DNA from: Acephala macrosclerotiorum
Taxonomy: Eukaryota; Ascomycota; Leotiomycetes; Helotiales; Mollisiaceae
Assembly (NCBI GenBank): GCA_014904845.1
Contig: MU119286.1
Span: 1 to 64,000, forward strand
Direction of reading: 5' to 3'
DNA length: 64,000 nt
Shown: positions 24,638-35,872 of the stretch, one piece after another
How the letters are laid out: every line of letters begins with the position of its first letter
How positions within the stretch are numbered: the first letter of the stretch is position 1
Notes under the pieces: generated by a model
Database searches by the model: none
Told to the model about the DNA's origin: nothing
Seen by the model: the letters and a program-made list of their open reading frames with translations, nothing else
Position numbers and translations under genes: made by a program

Positions 24638-25185
24638 ATGCGCATCCTCGGAGCACTTTTCTCCCTTCTTCTCTCTATGGCTCAGCTAGCCTCTCCTAAG
24701 GAAAGTGGCAAGGGCAGAGACTTTAAAGAGAAACTTATTAAGAAATACAAGGGAATGAGAGATCCACGCTATGGTACCTTTGCTGTCCACTACCAGACCG
24801 GTTGTGCTCTAGACACGATGATTCAACAAGACATGTACGAAGGGTGCATGAACATCCTGGATATAGACAACGGGAAGTCATTTTACTGGCGCGCGAGTAA
24901 TTTTCATCACTTGGTATACGGTATGATGCAATCAAATCAAGGCAAAACCATTGCTGTAGAGTGTACTGATAGGTCTTTTTAGGGCATCTAGTACCCGACT
25001 GTGAAGGCGACCCGATACGACTGACAGCTGGCGAAGCTTGTTTGCCTATAGACCTCGCAGACATGGATAGCAGTGAACATTGGTACAAAAATGGTCTAAG
25101 CGAAGACACAAGGGCACCCGACTTGAATTGGGAGGGAAAGATGAAAAGTGTCAAGTTCGTGAAAAGTAGGTGGGATTCGCCCTAA
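24638..25185 (+). CDS. Small secreted protein, candidate effector
   Basis: Two exons (24638-24920 and 24983-25185) joined by a 62-bp intron (GTATGA...TTTTTAG) give 161 residues. The start ATG opens a clear signal peptide (MRILGALFSLLLSMAQLAS). The mature part is basic at first (GKGRDFKEKLIKKYKG) and has four cysteines in TGCALD, EGCMN, PDCEGD and EACLP. No known domain is recognised. Length, secretion and cysteines fit an effector or other apoplastic protein; that role is inference. An alternative donor (GTAGGT at 25167) could extend the protein into the Cys-rich frame at 25303-25641. Flanks include AT-rich DNA, a common setting for such genes. Confidence 0.6.
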
Positions 25186-25302
25186 TCTTTCGGGAAAGAG
25201 AGAATACATAGTGATGAGACGTGATGCTCCTGGTGCAATACAAGTGGTACATTCTAGGATCTTTTTCAAAATTTGTATTGCGTGAATATGTGGTAGGTCA
25301 GT

Positions 25303-25641
25303 ATGTTAAATCATATCAGCATATCTATTTGCGAAGCAATTGATGGAGTCACTGATAGATCGGTCGGGGGCTCGAATTCCTTGTGCAGTAGCACGTACAA
25401 TAGGACGCGGAAAACAAGGAACGTTGGAGACACAATAGAAGTAAAAATCGAATGCAGTACGAGCGAGTATTCAAATAAATGCAGAAGCTGTTGGGAAATC
25501 GCGATCTCAGACAGCAGCGGAAATGTATTGGTCTTGCATATTGGTGCATATGCGTGCGCAAAAATTCCGTTCCGCCAGTGCGTACAGTGCTGTTATAAAT
25601 CTCAAGTGTATGTGCAGGTAAGCAAGACCTGCGGTTTATAA
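25303..25641 (+). other. Cys-rich open frame, possible 3' exon of the preceding gene
   Basis: From about 25320 this plus frame encodes SICEAIDGVTDRSVGG and then a run with nine further cysteines (CSST, IECSTS, KCRSCWE, YACAK, QCVQCCYK, KTCGL) to a stop. It has no convincing start or signal peptide of its own. An intron out of the 24638 gene with donor at 25167 and acceptor ...CATAG near 25212 leads to RRDAPGAIQ, a dibasic processing-like site. A second junction into this frame is ambiguous. Transcript data would decide. Confidence 0.4.
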
Positions 25642-26536
25642 TGTCCCAGAGATCATAGGAGACCTGAAGTTGTCTTTCGCTAAAAAGTCGTGGTATTGGC
25701 CTTAGTTCCGTCTCGAGGTGATGCTTGACCCTTGAGCCGTCGTGATGGTCGAAATATTGAGAACTATTTGAGATGTTTGTACATGTAGGATTGAGGTTGA
25801 GGTTGGGAAGAGGCTGTGGTTGTGGTTGAGAAGCTGCAGGGCGTAAGAAGTGCTCCGTGTAGTCTATAGTTCTTTGGGGTGTGCTAAGCACCGAAAGCAG
25901 ATTCAGACCCAGCCAGAATGGTGGTTCGGGTGGAAGGCACTCCACTCCGGTCTTATAGACAAGGCAATATCTTGAGGTCTCCACTTGACACTTGAGGTCA
26001 TTGCGATAGTGGTTTTGATGATCTGAATGTCCTGCACGTGCGGTAGCTGAGACGAGGAAGAGAATCTTCTTTAGGTTGAAAGGCGAGGATAATTAGCTGT
26101 AAACGTGACTACAGGTCGTATGTTAGACCTGCGAGTGGCGTTTGTCCAAGGAGAACTGTACAGGAAGGATTGATCAAGGTCAAGTTCTCACCGTCACAGA
26201 TTATTATTAGGGACAGAAGGATAGGTTGAGAGCTTGGAAAAAGAAAAGCAACGCGTAAAGGCAATGGTAGTGTGAACTTCCACATCTTTGGCTGATAAAC
26301 TCCGCGTCGCGAGGACATTAATGAGCCTATACAGTCGAACGTCTTCCAAAATCTTGTGCCATTGTTCGTCGGAGGTTGTCCGATAACAAACGGCCAAGGC
26401 GGCAACTGTTGTTCGATGGAACGAAACGGATAGCACGCAAGCACAGTTTATAGAATCTCAAAAGCTCGCGCGTGAAGTGCCTGGCAAAGCTGGGATAACT
26501 GCTATATTATCTAGAAAAATCGAAGAAATAGCATTC
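25642..26536. other. Intergenic region, no supported gene
   Basis: Minus-strand frames at 25349-25984 and 26109-26444 lack motifs and show no codon pattern I trust. The stretch lies between the small secreted protein region and the 3' end of the MPDU1-like gene. Confidence 0.5.
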
Positions 26537-27463
26537 TCAGCCACGTCTCCGGGTCGTGGGACTCTTCCCCTTCGGAGTAGCGGTAGACGCTGCAGTCGAA
26601 GCAGAGCTTGGCATCTTTTCGGCTTCCTTGCCCTTAACTTGCTTTGCGGCTGGCGCATTCCAGTAGTATACCATCTGCGCAGCCAACACAGCATTGAGCG
26701 CGAAACCTGCAATGAATCCGTAGAGGATCAGCTTATCATCAACTTCCTGCAGAGTTGTGAAGATTCGTGAGAGGGAACCGAGGAGGTAATTGAAGACCTA
26801 TTTGACCCATTTTATTAGTCTCCGACACCCTCCGAGGTAGCTCGAGCTGGGAAGTACGATACTCACAGCAAAGGCGCTCAATTGTCCAGTTCCACCTTCT
26901 TGCCAGATTGCCAAGATCTGTGGCAGCTTGCTTGCAACACCCAGTGCACCTGCGCCAGCTTGCAGATATCCCAACGTCTTCATGTCCACAATGTTCTCGC
27001 CGAACAGTGCCACCGCGCTGGCCGCAAGTCCTGCAACAAAAGTCGCAGCCGCGCCTTGTTTCCCACTGTAATGCAGAACCAGCACCGCAATGGCAACGTT
27101 TTGTGCCATGATCAAGCCCGTTTCGCCATATGTGCTAAAGGGAAATCCTTGTCGAACATTATATGCCAATGAAATTAAGTATGCGGAGGTCTCGAGGAGG
27201 TAGGAGAGGAACGAGATTCCAGACGCGGATCGAGAGCTGATAAGCTTGAGGATCTGGGGGACTTTGACAATGGAAGATGCGGCGATGATGCCGATTCCCA
27301 GTCCTTTGGAGATGGCGAGCTTGATGCACTCCGTGGACTCGAGGTCGATGTCGAGGAGAAGGGTCTTGTAGCAGGTTTCTCCTATGATGGACACACCTAG
27401 GTCGTGGATGGGAGTAGGTAGATTATGGGTGATGGGTTGCAAAGCGCTACGGAGGGCGTCCAT
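26537..27463 (-). CDS. MPDU1/Lec35-like PQ-loop membrane protein
   Basis: Two exons (27463-26867 and 26797-26537) with a 69-bp intron (GTGAGT...CAAATAG) give 285 residues. Two PQ-loop repeats are visible: VKVPQILKLI near residue 67, followed by SASGISFLSY, and KLPQILAIWQ in the second half, followed by GTGQLSAFAVFNYLLGSLSR. About seven hydrophobic helices and a short basic Ser/Thr tail complete it. Length and repeat spacing match MPDU1, an ER protein needed for use of dolichol-phosphate-linked mannose and glucose in N-glycan and GPI assembly. The intron falls inside the second PQ repeat, and splicing restores the AFAVFNY junction. Confidence 0.9.
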
Positions 27464-28599
27464 ATTGCTGGTTTGGCTTGACGTTGGTTGAAAGGGATGG
27501 GTGGGAGTGGAAGTGGAAGATGGGATTTTTGAAGCTGTGATCAGCTCTCAGTATCTCGGTCAAACGTTTCGCCGAGTCCGAACCTCCTTTTTACATCGCA
27601 TCTCATCGCGCTATTATTCTGATGAACATGAACATGCGACAATAAGAAATCATCCCATCTTGATCCCGTCAATATTTAAGCTCTTGGTCTAGCGGGTTGC
27701 TTCACTCCCTTGCTTATCCGAAAAAGTCGAGTCCTTAACACCGCTGCTACAGACTGCACCTAAAGGCCACCACTACCGAAGACGACCATCATGGCAAGAC
27801 CACTACCACATTAAGAGTTAAGACTAGCACCATCCAGAGTGTTTACTCTCCCACTCAGCCAAGCTCTTTAAATTTTTCAACTCTTTCCCCTCCTTACCCC
27901 CTTGGAGCTTTTCCAGTGTTTGAAACCCCCCATCCAGCCAGAAAAATGGCCTCAATTGACTGAATTGGAGGGTGGAGGGAAGCGATGTGGAGACCAGATT
28001 TATATTATTATCATACAAGATCTCCCTCAAAATGGCAATATATCCTCTTTTACGGAAGGATCTTGTCTTTGAGGGATTGGAGGGATGACCTTTGCTTAAA
28101 TGAGCTGGCTAGATTGGAGCAGAGGGTTCAAGAGTTTGGCCTGAAAGGATCGGAGGGCCCGTCCCTACTTTGGAGTGGGGTGGAGGGCTAGCTGGAGGGG
28201 AATTTTTGAGAACTCTCCACTATCCATCACGCTTCCGAGGGTGCAGAGGTTCATCTCTCCAGATCACCGAACCCTGGCACCGCGGCTGGGTAGGAGAATT
28301 ATAACGCTGGCCGGGTCATCACCCCAAGACAACCCCTACGTCAAGAGTCAAGACCACCTCAAAAATACCACCACATCGTAAGTCAAGACCAACACCACCA
28401 CTACAACAGTAGATATTGGGGCTCCCGCGATAAAGTTATTATAGTCTAACCAAAGTCCCTACAACTACAAGGTGGTAATAACCTGGGATATTATCCAAAC
28501 TGGACCGTCGAACGAGACAGCGTTCTTGGAAGCCCATACTCCTCCATAAATATTATCGGGGTTCCCCCGATAATGCTCTTGGAGGGCCACTTCACAACT
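27464..28599. other. Long intergenic region with low-complexity CCACC/CAAGAC blocks
   Basis: No gene is supported. From about 27780 the plus strand is enriched in short degenerate motifs such as ACCACCACC and TCAAGACCA, scattered through 27780-29010, which makes the open frames there unreliable. Confidence 0.5.
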
Positions 28600-29345
28600 A
28601 CTTCTCAACTTCAGCCACAGCCACAATACTACCCCCGCACGCGCAACGTCTCAACTGTTCGGCGAAAGGCGATTTCGAATGACCCATGATCTCAGGGACA
28701 TTACAATGCTCAGTTCTTGGGATGTTCCCCCGCTCGAGTCGAGTCGAGTCGAGTCCTCAATACCGCTATCATCTTAAGAGCTAAGACTTTTATTATCTCA
28801 AGACCACTACCATCTCAAGACCACGGCCACCTTAAGACTGTTAAGGCTACCACCACCTTAAAGCAGGACTAGTACCATCTCACTATCTAATGGTACCCCG
28901 ATATCAAGAGTCAAGAGCGGTACCACCTTCAGACTAGCACCACCTTCAAACTAGCACCACCTTACGCCTATCCCCACCCCAAGAACATTACCACTTCTAG
29001 ACTATCACCACCTAACGAACGCTTCTCGGGGGATCTCAACTACATACACTCCTCAACCGCATACACTTCTCAACTACAACCACAACCAAAATACTGACGC
29101 CCACACGAGCACCACTACGACTATTCGGCAAGGCAATTTTGAATGTTCGATAATCTCAAGAACACTACAGAGCCCAGTTTCTGGAGTCCTGGGGTGCTTC
29201 ACCCCCTCGGAGTCGAGTCCGACCGCCTCACCACAACCACAACCACAACCAGCAAAGGGCGATTTCGAATCTTCCATGATCTCAGGGACATTATAATGCC
29301 TAGTACCTGGGATGCTCCCTTGCTCGAGTCGAGTCGTCGTCCTCC
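28600..29345 (+). repeat. Three diverged copies of a ~110-150-bp repeat
   Basis: Copies lie at about 28600-28760, 29060-29222 and 29225-29340. Each runs: an ACAACCACAAC-type block, then GGCGATTTCGAATG (or AAGGCAATTTTGAATG), then ATGATCTCAGGGACATTA (or ATAATCTCAAGAACACTA), then TGGGATG-CTCGAGTCGAGTC. The order of modules is conserved while the bases have drifted. The last copy ends about 180 bp before the ATG of the CorA-like gene, so the repeats lie in or near its promoter. No open frame runs through the unit. Confidence 0.6.
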
Positions 29346-29524
29346 TCAGTCGTTAGCCGAGAAGACTAGCTTCGCGCTAGCGACCTTAACTTCACTTCTC
29401 GCAACCTTCAACTTCTCTTCCACAACCACAACACAACATCGACCCTGCTCCCAGCAACACCAGTATCACCTCAAGAACACTTTCTTCATTCTCCCATCCA
29501 ATTCAGAACATTCAAATCATCAAA

Positions 29525-30547
29525 ATGTCTTCCACCTACACCACCTTCGCCGAAGCCCAGGAGGCCTTCCTCCAACACTGCGGATTTCCCAAAGAGCTCA
29601 TTGAGACATCGATTTCAGAGGTTGCGAAAGGCATCAAGAATGCGCAAATGAGATACGATGGAAAGACGGGTGAGCTTCATTCTTCCAATGTCCTTCCTTT
29701 CATGGAGCTTTCTGCTAACAAAGGTGAAGTTTACATCATGTACCTCGGCGGAATCGGCGGAAGCCAAACCAAGGTCCTCATCTCATACAAGCACGAATCC
29801 GCCGCCGCTTTCCTCTCGGACGTTTCCACCGCGGAAAAAAAGGCAATTGAAGACGCCGCCACATCCGCCGCGCCTCTGCACCCCGCCGCCGTCCCAGTCA
29901 TCATACTTGAACAAGCCTGCCGCACATTGTCCCAAGATATCAAGGACATCGACGAACGCACCAAGAGCATGGAGTCGATTCAAGCCGATACCCCGAAGCC
30001 TCCCCCAATGTCTCAGCAGTTGCTGGACATTGCAAAGTCCATCAATTCCTATAAGAGAGGTCTTGCCCAGCTCAAGACCACCCACAGCAGTGTCCAGAAG
30101 CTCTTGGGACATTTCGAGAAGCAGTTTGGCAGCGACGTGCAACAAACCCTCGAAGACCAGCTGGCAAATGTCCTACCTTCCGTGGAACATGGAGGAGCGG
30201 TTCTAGCGGAGGCAGAGGCAAATATCGCCGCCTACAAGGCTTGGCTGGATGCCCAGGTTGCAAAGTCCCAGCATCTCATGGCAATTGATGGATGGAAAGA
30301 TGGGAAATCCAACTACACGATGTCCGTCATGGGGTTGATGTTTTGGCCCACTACAATCACTTCATTGTTTCTTAATCTCCCATTCTGGGACTGGAATGCT
30401 AGCGACGAGCAGGACATTGTCAACCCCCGCTGGACCTTCATTGTTCCCGTCTTGTGGGGCGTTTCTATGTTGTGCACCTTCCTTTGGGTCATTGGCACCT
30501 GGGTTTCAATTCACTTTTCCGATGTTAACGATGTGGAGGACGAGTAG
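29525..30547 (+). CDS. CorA-like magnesium-transporter family membrane protein
   Basis: A single-exon gene of 340 residues with a good start context (TCAAAATGTC). The first two thirds are soluble and helical, with a long stretch at residues 130-230 (LSQDIKDIDERTKSM, SYKRGLAQLKTTHSSVQKLL) that looks coiled-coil, as in the cytoplasmic funnel of CorA proteins. Two closely spaced C-terminal helices follow: about 265-285 (MGLMFWPTTITSLFLNLPFW) and 302-330 (WTFIVPVLWGVSMLCTFLWV), with an acidic tail. The helix pair fits the CorA/Mrs2 fold, but the GMN filter motif that should end the first helix is absent. Ion transport is therefore uncertain; many fungi carry such divergent CorA-like proteins. Confidence 0.7.
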   Translation: MSSTYTTFAEAQEAFLQHCGFPKELIETSISEVAKGIKNAQMRYDGKTGELHSSNVLPFMELSANKGEVYIMYLGGIGGSQTKVLISYKHESAAAFLSDVSTAEKKAIEDAATSAAPLHPAAVPVIILEQACRTLSQDIKDIDERTKSMESIQADTPKPPPMSQQLLDIAKSINSYKRGLAQLKTTHSSVQKLLGHFEKQFGSDVQQTLEDQLANVLPSVEHGGAVLAEAEANIAAYKAWLDAQVAKSQHLMAIDGWKDGKSNYTMSVMGLMFWPTTITSLFLNLPFWDWNASDEQDIVNPRWTFIVPVLWGVSMLCTFLWVIGTWVSIHFSDVNDVEDE

Positions 30548-30639
30548 GAAGATAAGGCAGCATGAATTACCAGGAGCACAAGGGACAATGAAAATGGCAT
30601 AGCATAGCATAGTATAGTATACAATGGTACGCAGTGTAC

Positions 30640-30935
30640 CATAAGATAAGGGACATCCACCCGTGATATTACGATTACAAGATGAATCATTCCCAAATCT
30701 AACCTTGGTAATGTCCCATGAGACTAAGGACATCCACCCACCTGTGATGCCTTGATTTTCGAAGAATTTATGTCCAAATCGAACTTTGATAACGTCCCTC
30801 TAGGCCAAGGATATCCATCAGTGATGTCTCGATCCCAAAAGGAATCGTCCCGAGGCCTAACCTTGATAATGTCCTTCGGGACCAGGGACATCTATCCGTG
30901 ATGTCTCGACCCCAAAAGGGGCCTCTCTCAAACTC
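30640..30935 (+). repeat. Degenerate minisatellite, about four units of ~75-80 bp
   Basis: Immediately after the CorA-like gene. Each unit carries GGACATCCACCCGTGATGTC, then TCGATCCCAAAAGGAATC, then CTAACCTTGATAATGTCC in order. Units start near 30645, 30723, 30803 and 30880, and the last is truncated. A short ATAGC/ATAGT microsatellite lies just upstream at 30598-30622. No gene runs through it. Confidence 0.7.
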
Positions 30936-32323
30936 TCCTCCCATTTTACCACGATGCACAGAGTATTCAGCTGTGATAACTCAATATAGAATGGAAATCA
31001 TCTCAGAGATTGATGTGATGATGTCCTCCAACTTCTAGGACATTCATTCGTGAGAGTTTTGATCTCTCGTTCTCATAAAACAATATTCAGTGTTCGCGTT
31101 ATAATCTTCTACCCTTCCTAAGGCGCTGATTTACGATCTCCTGTCTCATTCTTCAATGGAATGCTCTCTCTCCACAGGACATTGCCAACCATGAGTCCGG
31201 GGTGGAGGAGTCGTAGAGGTATGCAGCAGATTCGTTGTCTCTGTTGATGAGAGAAGGTAAGTTGAGATATAAAGCTACATAGATTGAGAAGAGAAGGGGA
31301 TGGGACACCTTCATGTGTTGGTGTTTCTAAAAGTTTATGGCAACTATTTCAAATTTCTCTAGCTGTTCTGCAACATGATGGCCGCTTCCGGCATTGACCA
31401 AACCCTGTGATGTCATCCCTCTTGTCTATGTTCATGAATGAGCAACTAGAGATGCAGACAGTCTTGGCATGGCAAAGAAGAGAGAAGTGAGGAGTTCTGA
31501 TGTTTTTGCTTCTTTGTAAACCTAACTCAATAACACATCAATGAGCTTTCAATCTCCTTGCAGGGTTTCAAATTGTCCCAGGACTCAGGGACATTTGGAA
31601 AAAGAAACCATTTTATCGATATCCAAACATAAAAGTGAGAGCACAGAACCTTAGGTGAAGGTAACATGAAAATTATCGGTGAGTTCTCTAACAGCGCTCA
31701 ATCAAACACTAACATACTACTTGTCCCATCTTCTTCTCCTCTGTACCATATCACGACTACTCGAGATGAGTACTTCCGTAACAGGGTCCCCGAAGAAGCC
31801 CACCACCAACGTGGGGAGGATTATAGGCGAGGTCGAAAAGCACTTTTCGCAACAGGTGCTTCGCCGCGGAGAAAACAGCTCCCCGTCAAATCGAGGTCAA
31901 CGATTCTTGCTTCCAATATAATCCAGTTACACAGCTCCTTCATAAAGCATTTAGGTAGACTTGCCAACGGGTGGTGCCGGGGGCCTCCTCTGATCGAAAA
32001 GTATGCCAGATTGGAGAGTTCAAAGTAGGGTCCGGACTATCAAGTAGAGGGGTTGTCTACCAAGAACGGAATAGAATGACCGAATAGTCATGCTTGGGTG
32101 TTCCAAAAGCACCGGTAGATTCAGTTGATACGGGTACAGTACTAAACAAAAATTATTCGCTATTGCATTTTTACTTCGCACCCCACCATTTACTTTCTTC
32201 TCTTCATTTGACAATAACTCTACTATTATCCGTCCAAATCAAGTTCTGATTGAAGCATTAGAAAGGCCTAAAGCTAGGCTACAAGATGATTAAATTACAT
32301 TGTGATTGCACTACAAACTGAGC
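30936..32323. other. Intergenic region without a supported gene
   Basis: Open frames at 31666-32028 overlap in two registers. One includes SPKKPTTNVGRIIGEVEKHF, which looks mildly protein-like, but no family or splice structure is clear. The end nearest 32323 should contain the left terminus of the Tc1-like element, which I could not define. Confidence 0.45.
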
Positions 32324-33427
32324 TCAGTATTTAGTATACCATTCTTTTGCTTGGATTACAGCCTCTATTTTGTTTGGCATACTCTGGTATAAATTGTCAA
32401 ACAAGCTTTGGGGTAAACAGTCCCAGGCTGCTTGTAAACATGATTCCAGCCTTTGTCTTGCATGCTCACTCTTAGATTTATCTGTAAGAAGCTCTGAAAA
32501 CATCTCATTAACCATGCATTTCAGCTCATGCCAGACGTACTCAATAGGATTGAGGTCAGGGGAGTAAAGGGGCCAATTCATGAGCTGTGTAATCCCATAG
32601 TCTGCAAACCAGTCTCTAACCTTATGAGCTGTGTGGATAGAAGCATTGTCTTACATAAACTCATAGCCTGGCTCCAAGTTTGCATGCTATAGCTCTAGTT
32701 CTGCGTCCAAGACCTCAATATATAAATTGACAAAATACCCATGCTTTTTACTCTCAAAATCCCTATCCATGATATAAAGGTTAGACCTCACAGTATCCCA
32801 AAAGCACCCCCAGACCATAACCTTCATAGTCTTACCAATTGAGTAAATTTAAACCATTTCTAGGTGCCATTTTTGCAAAGGCGTGCGAAAACACCATTCC
32901 CTCCTCTGGCCCGTGCCCTTCTCCACAGAACACTCATCACTCCACATGATCATACCCCATTCTTCTGCATTCCTGCCCTTAAATTTAAAGGCCCAAGCAA
33001 GCCTCTGGGCTACATGTGCTAATGTAAAGTAAAAACGGCGTTTAACTATCCAATTCTAAATGCCATGTTTCCTAAGAATAGCCTTGACAGTATTCTTATA
33101 GCAAAAAAGACCACAAGCTTTTATGAGCTCTGCATAGGTCTGCTTTGGGTTTGCTCTCACATGCCTTAGCACTTTGCGTTCCTCTGATAGTATATAACAA
33201 ACGTGTCTCCCAAGTCTTGGCAAAAAGGCCCCTTCTGTGCGTTGATTTTGGACTTTAAAAGTGGAGGTGATAGTGGAATATAGTAGCTCATATTCACGTG
33301 ATATTTCTATAGGTATAGAGCCTACAGTCTTAGCCCCAGAGATCTGACCCCTTTGATATGGAGTGAGTTCTGGACCCTTTCTTGAATTCCCAAAGGTGGA
33401 GCGTAGAGGAGTGCATTGAGGAGGCAT
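32324..33427 (-). mobile_element. Tc1/mariner-like transposase, four in-frame stops
   Basis: One uninterrupted minus-strand reading frame of 367 codons, from ATG 33427 to TGA at 32324, is broken only by stops at 33056-33058 (TAG), 32849-32851 (TAA), 32687-32689 (TAG) and 32651-32653 (TAA). There are no frameshifts. The N-terminus has an HTH region (LTPYQRGQISGAK). The catalytic DDE residues appear as WSDECSV, FM*DNASIHTAH and SPDLNPIEYVWHELK. By family pattern the stop before DNA is Gln (FMQDNA) and the one after EMV is also Gln, so these are CAA-to-TAA changes. All Trp codons I checked are intact. Terminal repeats were not found with confidence. Confidence 0.88.
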
Positions 33428-33758
33428 AATGTGATTGTTTATAAAGGAAAGATAGAGGGGAACGCGTCCAAAACGCGCTTTTACGCGATTTTAGCGAATA
33501 TTTTTTGGCGCTAACTGTATGCTGATTTAGATTACTATGTATGCTATCGACCTCTCTCAAGTGCAATAGCTAACTTTTTGGACAGCCGTAACCGTCTCAA
33601 CAGATGTAACAAGTAAGTTGAGACGTAGGAGGTTACAGTAAGGTTTCGGTTTCGGTCTTGGCATGAATGGAAGTAATATAGGCCGTCGACGTTGTCAGTG
33701 GAGGAGTTGGTTTACCTGACTTTGTGTGCGTTGGTTGGAAAGACGTTGTAGCATTCGA

Positions 33759-35392
33759 CTATAAGACTGAGCTCAAAGCGGCAGAGCTCGAGAATCCAGA
33801 CGAAACACCTGTCGGCAACAAGATCGAGGACGACGTACTTGAAGATGAAGTCGAGAATTCCAATGGGTTGGGAACCACAGACCAGCAAGAAGTGGGGAGA
33901 GCCTTAGGAAGACGAAGTCCATCCAGTGGAACGACTCGGTCCGTGTAGTATGTGCAATCTTGAAGCTGTTTTGTTGTCAGTTTCAATGTCCAGCATCAGA
34001 TAGAAGCTTTCTTACATCTCCCCATTGAGCCAAAACCTCGCCGAAAATGCTTCGACCGTTGATAACAGCTAAAACGTTTGGAGCAAGCATAGGACCCCAA
34101 TAAGTAGCAGCAAAATCACCAGGGTATAATTGATTCATGAACACACTATCCAAGATGACGTCTGGAGCGCGGATGACATCGCCGGTGGTGTTCGCGACGT
34201 ATTTCGGGACGTTGGCGTGGGTGTCCCATCTTCCAAGATGGTGGAGGTTCTAATTCGCTTTGAGGGTGGCGAGAATGGAGTAGTGGGTGTAGAAGGTATC
34301 ATCGATGGTGTTGACGAGTTCGGCTGGCATGGTGTCTGAGATGAGGACGGATATGAATCTGTTGCCGATAGTGTAAGTTTCGTCCTCGTCGAAGTCTGTT
34401 TGGGGTTAGTTGAAGCACTCCAATGTCGGTATTGTGCCTACTAATTACGAGGAGAGTATTGTTCATGAAATTCTTCTCTGAGCTTGGTTCCAAGAATTGG
34501 CGAAGCAAATCAGCACCATACACAATGCCGGTATCATAGGCATCGTTGATTTTTAAGACGTCGGTACATTTTCAATTTTCATTCACCCGAGACAGACTCA
34601 CGCATATTTGGCGTGATGAACATGCACTGAGGCATGACATTGTTATCCATATCACCGTAGAAGGAGGTGAAACTCTTGAGGGGTTTCAGGCGAGTGGAAT
34701 CTAGTACGTTCTTGTTGTAGAGAACTGCAAGACTTCAAACGTCAGCTTTTGCTCAAACATTCGAACAAACCCGAGTCCATCGAGTCCGAGCAGACGTGTG
34801 TTGCTTTTAGAGCCGCTTTGGGGCACTTGCTTATCCTTTCGGACGTAGTTGTTGGCACTAGTACCTGGGTCAGGCTATTGATAGCCTTCGAATCCTGGGT
34901 ACGGAAGATCCTACTGATACTCTCCAAACGAGATACACTTCTCAGCGGAAAGAACGAACAGAGTAGAGACATTGCCAGGAATTTGATTGAAATTGCCATT
35001 GTCCATCCTGTAGTTATCAACTCTACGAATAACGCAATGATTTGGCTCTGAGGGATGGATAGGTCGTGTCGAAGTAGTTGGTAAGTATGATGCCCTTCTC
35101 AGCTAAGAATTGCATGTTTGCTGATTGTTGTCAGTCTACCGCTCTTCCAAGATTGCGTTACAGACCTACGATTCTCCAGAGCGGTAGCCAAATCGATGTT
35201 CTCCATCATGAGGACCGCAATGCGGTCAAAGACTTTACCACCCAAATTGGAGACTGGGGTCAAAGGAGTGGCTGTAGCAAGCTCAGCAGCAACTGCTGCA
35301 GTGCTCGTCGAAGTGTTTGGGACAGTTGAGCTTGTTGATTGAGCAGCGGCCAGGGAGGCGAGGCCAAGGACGGCAGCAGCGAGCGAGTACAT
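33759..35392 (-). pseudogene. Secreted phosphoesterase (acid phosphatase/PLC-like), broken
   Basis: From ATG 35392 the protein starts with a signal peptide (MYSLAAAVLGLASLAAAQS). FDRIAVLMMENIDLATALEN follows, and an intron with a GTAGGT donor joins it to NMQFLAEKGIILTNYF. These, with DNYRMDNGNFNQIPGNVST, ISFGEYQ, DLPYPGFEGYQ, FITPNM, NNTLLVIS, ETYTIGNRF and FYTHYSILATLKAN, are the ordered blocks of the fungal phosphoesterase family, which includes secreted acid phosphatases. Lesions: a frameshift after TTYPS near 35060, stops after GEYQ and GYQ near 34910, and TAG at 34250-34252 where LKAN*NLHHLGRW expects Trp. A Ser/Thr-rich C-terminal tail is readable at 33760-33960 but its junction is unclear. 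Several introns interrupt the gene. Confidence 0.8.
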
Positions 35393-35841
35393 CTTGTGGT
35401 GAATAGAGGTGGAAGCTGCTTGCAGAGAAAGATCAAACGAACGGCAGGCTGGGCACATTTAATACTAGAATTAGAATCCGATGTTGCCGAATCCAAAAGG
35501 ATCCTTGAGCTGTGGTCTGCTCCGACTTATCCGCATCGTGGATATCATTGCAGCTGTTCATGGAAGGCTGGAAGCAGGAGCAAGCATCCATACCTTATCA
35601 TATCCTTGAATTTGGATCAGATAAAGCTTCCTTGAGCACATCCAGCGTCACGGGTGAAGTCTTTCGTAGCGGGGTCGAAGCTTGTCAGACCAGGCACGCC
35701 TTGACTCGTGGGGAAATAACGCAATGGCATTGGAGAAACAGGATTTCTGATGAATATGGGATGAAATCTACGCACCGGCAGCAAACGGGATGTCCGTCGT
35801 CTTCCTACGCGGCAATCTGGTTGGGAGGGTCTATAGCAACC

Positions 35842-35872
<31 letters not shown>

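Noticed and set aside
25349..25984. 211-codon minus frame
   Set aside because: Antisense to the better supported Cys-rich plus frame, with no recognisable domain.
27780..30935. CRISPR-like array in the repeat-rich stretch
   Set aside because: Repeats are diverged and unevenly spaced in a eukaryotic context; they are minisatellite-like.
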